From positions 1 to 36,316 of the forward strand of contig JAEUQR010000108.1 of assembly GCA_016789705.1 (NCBI GenBank): a DNA stretch of 36,316 bases, in the 5' to 3' direction. The position numbers were made by a program, and so were the translations under genes. This document shows, piece by piece, positions 31,246 to 36,316 of this stretch. The notes under the pieces were generated by a model. It was given only the letters and a program-made list of their open reading frames with translations, was not told where the DNA came from and made no database searches. Origin of the DNA: Acidobacteriota bacterium. Its GTDB lineage: Bacteria; Acidobacteriota; Vicinamibacteria; Vicinamibacterales; UBA2999. The number at the start of each line of letters is the position of its first letter. The first letter of the stretch is position 1.

Positions 31246-33699
31246 TCAGAAGCGGTAGCGGAAGCCCACGAAGCCGATGTGCGCGTCGTAGTTCGGGGCC
31301 AGGTAGGTGCCGAGATTGAAGAGGCGGTTGCCCCACTGGAACGATCGTGACGTGTCGCGCAGCAGGGTGTCGGCGCCGACGGCTTCAACCCACGGAGCGG
31401 TCGAGCCCTGCATCCAATCGTCGAGCGCATAGTGCTCGAAGGTGTAGCCGGCAATCACCGTCATCGCCCCCACCGGCACTTCGACCCGCAGGTTGATGAT
31501 GTGCAGGTCTTCGGACACGGTGGGCGGCGACGAGAACGCGAACTGGTGGTTCGGCAGGAACGGCGTGCCGTCGAAGTTGGTCACGCCGAAGCCGCCGTAG
31601 GTGATGTCGGTGCGGGCAATCGACGCCATGTAGTCCGCCGACAGCGTGGCCTTGCCCGGCACCACCTGCCAGTTCAGGCCGCCGCCGGCGCTCCACGTCC
31701 GGTCGTCGTAATCGGCGGTCCACTGGCTGCTCGCGCGTGTCCATGGTCCGAGTTCAGCCGTCGCGATCGTGCTCGGATTGGCTTTGTTGTTCTCGTTGAA
31801 CTCAATCGAGCGGTCGAAGGCCGTGCCGCGGTCGAAGTTCACGAAGGCGTTCAGCGAGACACGCTCCGTGAGTTCGGTATACGCATCGGCGCCAAAGCGC
31901 GTGCGCGCATCCTCGAGCCGGCCCAGCTGGTCACCCGGCGAGGTCGCCGTGCGTTCGGCCAGGGTGGTCCCGAGCAGGGGCTGCGAAGGCGAGACGTCGG
32001 AATCGAAGTCGTCGCGGCGATAACGCGCGTACGCCGAGAGCGCGACCTTGTCGCGTGGAGTCAGGTTGACCCGCGCGTCCACCTGGCGCCGTGCCCGATC
32101 GGACACGTCGTAGCGGCGCATGTCCGGATGGTTGTCGAACGTCAGGGCGGGATTGTTGTTGTCAACGCCGTCGGCCTGCGTATACCAGTAACCCTCGTGG
32201 GTGACCGTGTTGTTGTAGACACCGCCGTCTCGCACGCCGAGCAGCCCGCGTACCTCGACCGTCATCCAGCGGCTGCCACGCGTGCGCAGCGACGCCCGCG
32301 CGACGTTCTCCGCCGTGTTGGCTTCGCGGAACTCGCGGTCGACGTCCTCGCGTTCAACGCCAACGACCAGGCTCGTGCGCGCGGGCAACCGCCACGTGGC
32401 GTCGATGCCCACGTTCCGGCGATCCCACGCGTACGGCAGGCTGACCCGCTTGTTGACGAACGAGGCCGTGCCGTTCAGGTTGCTCGTGTCGGAGGTCACG
32501 TATTGCCAGCGGCTCGACGGCGTGCCGTTGTTCAGCGAATACGAGCGGGCGAACGCCCGCACGTTCAGGCGGCGCAGCGGCGAAATGGTGTAGTCGGCCG
32601 CCAGATGCACCGTGTCGATGGCCCCCTCGGCCGTCGCGCGCGGCAGGGTCTGCACGGCGAGCTGGTCGACGTTGTAGCTGTAGGGCAGCAGCGTCGCGTT
32701 CTGTTCGAGACGGCCGTAGGTGGCGGTGACCGTCACCCGGCTGTCGCGCGGCAGGTTGCCGCCCATGATGGCTGTCACATGGTGCGCCCGGTTGTCGGGT
32801 GAGAGCGGCCGGACCCCGAAGGTCGAGACCGAGCGGTCCCAGACATCGAACGTGGCGCCTGGTGCGGCCGTGGCGTAGATGTTCTGCCATTGCAGCGTGT
32901 CGATCTGATTGGCGAAGTCCGAGAACTGATATTCGGCACGGATCTGATAGCCGCTGCCTTCGTGTTCGGCGGCCACCGTGATGTCGTTGGTGTTGTAGTC
33001 CACGGGCTCGGCCAGGCCGATGTTGAGTGTGCGCGGCGGCCGGTCACCGATGGGCCCGAACGACGCCCGCGAGCCGTACTTGTCCCTGCGGTCGTAGGCC
33101 AGGCTCAGTGAGAGCGCATCGCGCGGCGACCACTGGGCGCCAAAGCGGCCGGCGTTGGTCTGCATTCGCAGCGGCGTCGGAGCGAGGAACGACGACTGAA
33201 AGGCCGCGATGAGGTCGTCACTCGCCAGAACGCCCGGGGTGTCGGCGGCGGCTGTCGCGAGCTTCTTGAACGTGATCGGAATCGTGGCCGGCACGGTGAA
33301 GAGGCCCGGCCGCGACTGAATATAGGGTGTCACCGCCTTGTTGCTGAAGTTGTGCGGCGTTTCCACCCAGTCGGCGAAGAGTTGCCAGCGTCCGAGCTGG
33401 CCGACCGAGGCAGACAGTGACTGATCGTCGCGGCTCAGGTTGATGCCGCGGACGTCGAAGTAGCGTCCCGTCGCCGCGTCGGCGATGCCGAACGTGAGCG
33501 AGGGCAGGAAGACGTTGCTCCGCAGGTCGCGGTATTCGGTGAACTTGGACGAGTTACTGGCGTTCTCGAGCGGTTGCACACCGGAGGTGATGCTGCCCGA
33601 TACAGCGGGCGGAGCGGGCGCGTTCGCGGGCGCCTGGGGCGCCTGCGCGAAGGCCTCGCTCACGCCGAGGATCACGAAGAGCACGATGAGCCTGGTCAT
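31246..33699 (-). CDS. MtrB/PioB-like outer-membrane beta barrel (decaheme-associated)
   Basis: This 817-aa protein has a signal peptide (LIVLFVILGVSEAFA), then long alternating strands ending in a C-terminal Phe (FVGFRYRF), as in a 26-28-strand barrel. MtrB/PioB proteins sheath a periplasmic decaheme cytochrome so that electrons cross the outer membrane. The sequence is rich in Asn/Asp turn motifs (NNNPALTFDNHPDMRRYDVSD), typical of the family. The N-terminal Cys-x-x-Cys of Shewanella MtrB is missing. ATG 33699 follows AAGGGGG, and the cytochrome stop is 10 nt upstream. No MtrC-type surface cytochrome is in the window. Confidence 0.8.
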   Translation of the reverse strand: MTRLIVLFVILGVSEAFAQAPQAPANAPAPPAVSGSITSGVQPLENASNSSKFTEYRDLRSNVFLPSLTFGIADAATGRYFDVRGINLSRDDQSLSASVGQLGRWQLFADWVETPHNFSNKAVTPYIQSRPGLFTVPATIPITFKKLATAAADTPGVLASDDLIAAFQSSFLAPTPLRMQTNAGRFGAQWSPRDALSLSLAYDRRDKYGSRASFGPIGDRPPRTLNIGLAEPVDYNTNDITVAAEHEGSGYQIRAEYQFSDFANQIDTLQWQNIYATAAPGATFDVWDRSVSTFGVRPLSPDNRAHHVTAIMGGNLPRDSRVTVTATYGRLEQNATLLPYSYNVDQLAVQTLPRATAEGAIDTVHLAADYTISPLRRLNVRAFARSYSLNNGTPSSRWQYVTSDTSNLNGTASFVNKRVSLPYAWDRRNVGIDATWRLPARTSLVVGVEREDVDREFREANTAENVARASLRTRGSRWMTVEVRGLLGVRDGGVYNNTVTHEGYWYTQADGVDNNNPALTFDNHPDMRRYDVSDRARRQVDARVNLTPRDKVALSAYARYRRDDFDSDVSPSQPLLGTTLAERTATSPGDQLGRLEDARTRFGADAYTELTERVSLNAFVNFDRGTAFDRSIEFNENNKANPSTIATAELGPWTRASSQWTADYDDRTWSAGGGLNWQVVPGKATLSADYMASIARTDITYGGFGVTNFDGTPFLPNHQFAFSSPPTVSEDLHIINLRVEVPVGAMTVIAGYTFEHYALDDWMQGSTAPWVEAVGADTLLRDTSRSFQWGNRLFNLGTYLAPNYDAHIGFVGFRYRF

Positions 33700-33709
33700 G
33701 GCCGCCCCC

Positions 33710-34618
33710 TTACCGAGTCAGCTTCGCGCCCGACGGGTGGTTCGACCCATGGACGCTGGTGTGGCAGTTGACGCAGCCGCTGCCGTACGGGTTGCTGGTG
33801 CGGTTGTAGCGCGGCAGGTTGATGTGGCCGCCGTACGAGTGGCACGTCAGGCACAGGAAACTGTCTTTGCCGCTCAGCAGATTGCGATTGTTCGAGCCGT
33901 GGGGCGTGTGGCAGGTGGCGCACGATTCGCGCACGGGCGCGTGTTCCCAGACGAACGGGCCGCGCTTCTCCTGATGGCAGGTGAAGCAGGTGTCGTTCAC
34001 CGTGGCTTTCGCGAGCAGCGACGGCGTCGAGCCGTGCACGTTGTGGCAACTGGCGCATTCCATGCGGCCCTCACGCAGCGGGTGGTGCGACATCTTGTTG
34101 ATGTCGGTGCGGACCTCGGCATGGCAGGAATAACAGGTGTCGGAGGCGCTGGCCGTCTTGAGGAGGGCCTTCGGGCTCTTCGCGGCCATCACGGTGTGGC
34201 AGGACGTGCAACTGACGTCGCCGTTGTGATGGGCACCGGCGCGATAGCCCATCCGCGCGCCCTTTTCATGGCACTGCAGGCAGATGGCCGACTGGCCGCG
34301 CGCGTCGGTGACCTTCAGGGCCGCCGTGGGTTCTTCGATGTGTTTGCTGCGGGGGCCATGGCAGCTTTCGCAGTCGCCGGTACCGGCCGGCGGCGTGACG
34401 GCGAAGACGCGGGCATGTGTCGTGGTGTGGTAGTCCGAGACGTCGCCGGAGTGTCAGGTCTCGCACGTTGAGGCGTCGTTGACGAACGTGGCACCGGCGA
34501 AGGCCGGATTGAGCGCCACCCAGTCGACGGGTTTGGGACGGGCCGCCATGGCCGTCCAGCCGAGCGACGCGACGAAGATCGCCGTGGCACCGGCAAGGGA
34601 GACCCAACGGAATCGCAT
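33710..34618 (-). CDS. DmsE/MtrA-like decaheme c-type cytochrome with in-frame TGA in heme motif 1
   Basis: Read through the TGA, this is a 302-aa periplasmic cytochrome with a signal peptide (ATAIFVASLGWTAMA). Ten heme motifs begin at residues 52, 83, 113, 137, 162, 188, 211, 233, 256 and 282. Nine are perfect CxxCH. The first is Cys-Glu-Thr-TGA-His: codon 55 (34456-34454) is TGA where DmsE-type proteins have Cys. The surroundings (PVDWVALNPAFAGAT, NDASTC; then HARVFAV, CESCHGPRSKH) match DmsE/MtrA. Without readthrough the product would be 54 aa and heme-free. The remaining 247 codons are uninterrupted, which argues that they are translated. ATG 34618 has AGGAAGGA upstream. The gene is 10 nt from the barrel gene. 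Family assignment is secure; recoding to Sec or Cys is inference. Confidence 0.8.
34436..34463 (-). repeat. inverted repeat around the cytochrome TGA
   Basis: CGAGAC (34463-34458) and GTCTCG (34441-34436) bracket the TGA, enclosing a 16-nt loop. TCCG/CGGA is a second 4-bp option just downstream. Neither is a convincing bacterial SECIS by eye: the loop of the second option starts only 7 nt after the TGA, and that of the first contains the TGA itself. Confidence 0.35.
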
Positions 34619-34844
34619 AACGAAGTCCTTCCTGTGGGCTGTGCGCCCGGGCCTCCGAAGCGCCCGGCGAGTCAGCCGTCGTTCACGGACCGAACACAGC
34701 ACGTCCGATGCCAGCCGGAACTGTCCGCGGGCGTGGCGCCGGGGAGGGGGGAGCGCTGGACGATCGGTATGGTGGGGAATTGCCCCGGTCTGTGGGAGCC
34801 TCGTCCCGGAGGGCGGCTGCGGCTCCTCCCCCGGACGCACTGTC

Positions 34845-34872
34845 TTGACTCGGTATTTTAGTTTCATCTAAA
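34845..34872 (+). promoter_or_regulatory. promoter/operator of the second ArsR-SRPBCC pair
   Basis: TTGACT (34845-34850), a 16-nt spacer and TCTAAA (34867-34872) form a promoter. TTTAG-N6-CTAAA (34857-34872) is a perfect inverted repeat covering its -10. The start codon follows within ten bases. In the rest of 34619-34844 I see no gene. Confidence 0.55.
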
Positions 34873-34881
34873 GTGGGCCGC

Positions 34882-35250
34882 GTGACCGCGCAAGTCCTCG
34901 CCGCCGTCTCGTCGCCGCGCCGGCAGGAGATCCTTCGCCTCGTATGGCGCGACGAACTGGCGGCCGGCGAGCTGAGCGCCGCCATGCCCGATGTCTCCTT
35001 CGGCGCGGTGTCGCTGCAGCTCAAGGTCCTGCTCGAGGCCGGGCTGGTGGAACGGCGGGTGGATGGCCAGCGGCGGCTGTACCGCGCCAGGCCGGAGGCG
35101 CTGGGGGCGGTGGGCGCCGCCCTCGAGCGCATGTGGGACGACGCCTTGTGGAAGCTCACGCTCGCGGCGGAACTCGCGGAATCTCGACGCGGGCCACGCC
35201 GCCGGGCTCGACAAACGTCACGGCCGACCTCTTCACGGAGTACGCGATGA
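34882..35250 (+). CDS. ArsR-family regulator, second pair
   Basis: This 122-aa winged-helix protein (VLAAVSSPRRQEILRLVW, LSAAMPDVSFGAVSLQLKVL, GLVERRVDGQRRLYRARP) lacks metal-binding CxC motifs. GTG 34882 is preferred because GTG 34873 would touch the -10. No Shine-Dalgarno sequence is seen, so it may be leaderless. Its stop overlaps the next ATG (ATGA). It resembles the regulator at 28460 in arrangement, not closely in sequence. The last 20 residues are low-complexity. Confidence 0.87.
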   Translation: MTAQVLAAVSSPRRQEILRLVWRDELAAGELSAAMPDVSFGAVSLQLKVLLEAGLVERRVDGQRRLYRARPEALGAVGAALERMWDDALWKLTLAAELAESRRGPRRRARQTSRPTSSRSTR

Positions 35251-35999
35251 ATCCGCTGCCACACACGCTCGAACGCACCGTCCTCATCCGTGCCAGACGC
35301 GAGACCGTCTTCGCGCACCTCGCCCAGAGCGACCTGTGGGCCTCGTGGTGGGGCGCCGGCTCGACGATCGACGCCCGCGTGGGCGGGCGGCTGCTCATCC
35401 GGCATCCGAACGGCGTCGAGGTCCACGGCGAGGTGCTGGAGGTGGAGACGCCCTCGCGCGTCGTCTTCACGTATCTGTCAGCAGGGCAACGCGACGCGAG
35501 CCGCGTGACGATCACGCTCGATGCCCACGCCGAAGGCACACGCTTGCGGCTGACGCACGACTTCGCGGAGGCGGCTGACCGCGACGCCCACGTGCAGGGC
35601 TGGCGGTACCAGCTCTCGGTGTTCACGAACCGCCTGGCCGACGCCGTGAACCACAACGCGGAGCACGCGGCGGATCAGTGGTTCGCGGCCTGGAGCGAGC
35701 CGGACGCCAGCCGGCGCGAGCCGGTGTTCGCGGCGCTGGCCGCGCCCGGCGTCCACTTCGCCGACCGCTTCAGCTGCATCTCGTCGCTCGACGATCTGCA
35801 AGCCCATATCGCCGCGGTGCATCGCTTCATGCCCGGACTGCGCCTGGTCAGGCGCGGCCCGGTGAGGCACTGCCAGTGGCGCGTGCTGGCGGACTGGACG
35901 GCCCTGGGCGCGGACGGCGCCGAGATGGGGCACGGCACCAACGTGTTCGACCTCGATGCCGATGGGCGCCTGAGCGGCGTCACCGGTTTCTGGAACTGA
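35247..35999 (+). CDS. SRPBCC domain fused to a SnoaL-like domain
   Basis: This 250-aa protein has an AHSA1-type fold in residues 1-140 (LERTVLIRARRETVFAHL, SDLWASWWG, SRVVFTYLSAG, RLRLTHDF). A second domain at about 145-250 (WFAAWSEPDASRREPVF, FADRFSCISSLDDLQAHIAA, DLDADGRLSGVTGFW) reads like a SnoaL/NTF2-type pocket. Fusion of two small-ligand folds is uncommon. ATGA couples it to the ArsR gene. The substrate is unknown. Confidence 0.85.
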   Translation: MNPLPHTLERTVLIRARRETVFAHLAQSDLWASWWGAGSTIDARVGGRLLIRHPNGVEVHGEVLEVETPSRVVFTYLSAGQRDASRVTITLDAHAEGTRLRLTHDFAEAADRDAHVQGWRYQLSVFTNRLADAVNHNAEHAADQWFAAWSEPDASRREPVFAALAAPGVHFADRFSCISSLDDLQAHIAAVHRFMPGLRLVRRGPVRHCQWRVLADWTALGADGAEMGHGTNVFDLDADGRLSGVTGFWN

Positions 36000-36007
36000 C
36001 GGCGGCC

Positions 36008-36316
36008 TCAGATCAGGCTGAACGACAGCTCGCCGAGCGTCTCGACGCTGCAGCTCACACGGTCGCCCGGCTTCAGCCACACACGTTCGGCCTCCGGCTT
36101 GCCGAAGACGACGCCGTGCGGCGTGCCAGTGAAGAAGATGTCGCCGGGTTTGATCGTCATCATCCGCGAGGCGAAGCTCACCATCTGGCGGCAGTTGAAG
36201 ATCATGTCGTTGGTGTTCCAGTCCTGTCGCTGCTCACCGTTGACCCGGCATTCAAGGCGCAGGTTGTTCGGGTCGCCCACGAGGTCACTCGTGACCAGGT
36301 GCGGCCCGAGCGGCGC
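36008..36316 (-). CDS. fumarylacetoacetate hydrolase-family protein, C-terminal part
   Basis: The gene enters from the right edge; its last 102 codons are present. They match the FAH fold: LVTSDLVGDPNNLRLECRVN, DMIFNCRQMVSFASRMMT and KPGDIFFTGTPHGVVFG with the conserved Thr-Gly-Thr-Pro. Such enzymes cleave C-C bonds in aromatic or sugar-acid catabolism. The metal-binding Glu/Asp residues lie outside the window. Confidence 0.9.
   Translation of the reverse strand, partial: APLGPHLVTSDLVGDPNNLRLECRVNGEQRQDWNTNDMIFNCRQMVSFASRMMTIKPGDIFFTGTPHGVVFGKPEAERVWLKPGDRVSCSVETLGELSFSLI

Noticed and set aside
1..36316. tRNA genes, rRNA, CRISPR arrays or selenocysteine machinery genes
   Set aside because: None was recognised on either strand by eye; a covariance-model search was not possible here.

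Overview
The window is GC-rich, densely packed bacterial DNA. An ADOP-type permease with a coupled PadR regulator, two large TonB-dependent receptors with carboxypeptidase-like N-terminal domains, an MtrA/MtrB-like porin-cytochrome pair and several ArsR-SRPBCC pairs suggest an acidobacterium, perhaps class Vicinamibacteria. This is inferred from gene content only; there is no rRNA or other marker here. I saw no tRNA, rRNA or CRISPR array by eye.

Layout. 1-126: 3' end of an IS3-family transposase. 273-1148: a mercury module, merR (-) and a textbook mer operator driving a small thioredoxin-fold gene (+) interrupted by an in-frame TGA at codon 113. 1615-5156: a Fur-box-like operator, a FecA-like TonB receptor, a secreted triple helix-hairpin-helix protein and a membrane protein. 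4981-5787 (-): vapBC with a frameshifted toxin. 5920-11386: a metalloid island, with a minus-strand coupled operon (ArsP-like permease, two thioredoxin-like proteins, OsmC), an ECF sigma gene with a frameshift, and a plus-strand arsR / GAPDH / arsJ operon for arsenate export as 1-arseno-3-phosphoglycerate. 11412-11936: sodC. 12845-15789: a cassette of SigZ-like sigma factor, 72-aa Cys-rich peptide, secreted bicupin and frameshifted methyltransferase. 15825-18598: secreted hydrolase, GIY-YIG nuclease and a TetR regulator. 18683-22728: TonB receptor, membrane protein, TRIC channel and a small protein. 22744-26548 (-): SDR, ADOP permease and PadR. 26657-31199: alkyl sulfatase, ArsR/SRPBCC pair, and DinB / FAD amine oxidase / DinB. 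31246-34618 (-): MtrB/PioB-like barrel and a DmsE/MtrA-like decaheme cytochrome. 34882-36316: a second ArsR/SRPBCC pair and the 3' end of a fumarylacetoacetate hydrolase-family gene.

Main observation. Two unrelated genes carry an in-frame TGA exactly where their families are expected to have cysteine, and both reading frames stay intact afterwards. In the decaheme cytochrome TGA replaces the second Cys of the first CxxCH motif (C-E-T-TGA-H); the other nine motifs are normal and the barrel gene follows 10 nt later. In the mercury-operator gene TGA sits at the third codon of a Pro-Thr-TGA-Arg-Leu-Tyr segment and is followed 17 nt later by a small hairpin that fits the loose bacterial SECIS description. 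This points to selenocysteine insertion, or TGA read as Cys, in a metal-resistance thiol protein and in a possible extracellular electron-transfer conduit. The decoding genes are not in the window, so recoding is an inference.

Three other genes (vapC, the ECF sigma at 8041-8587, the methyltransferase at 14702-15789) are each broken by one base in a short C/G run. They may be assembly errors or real decay. The two TGA sites are substitutions and do not look like that error type.
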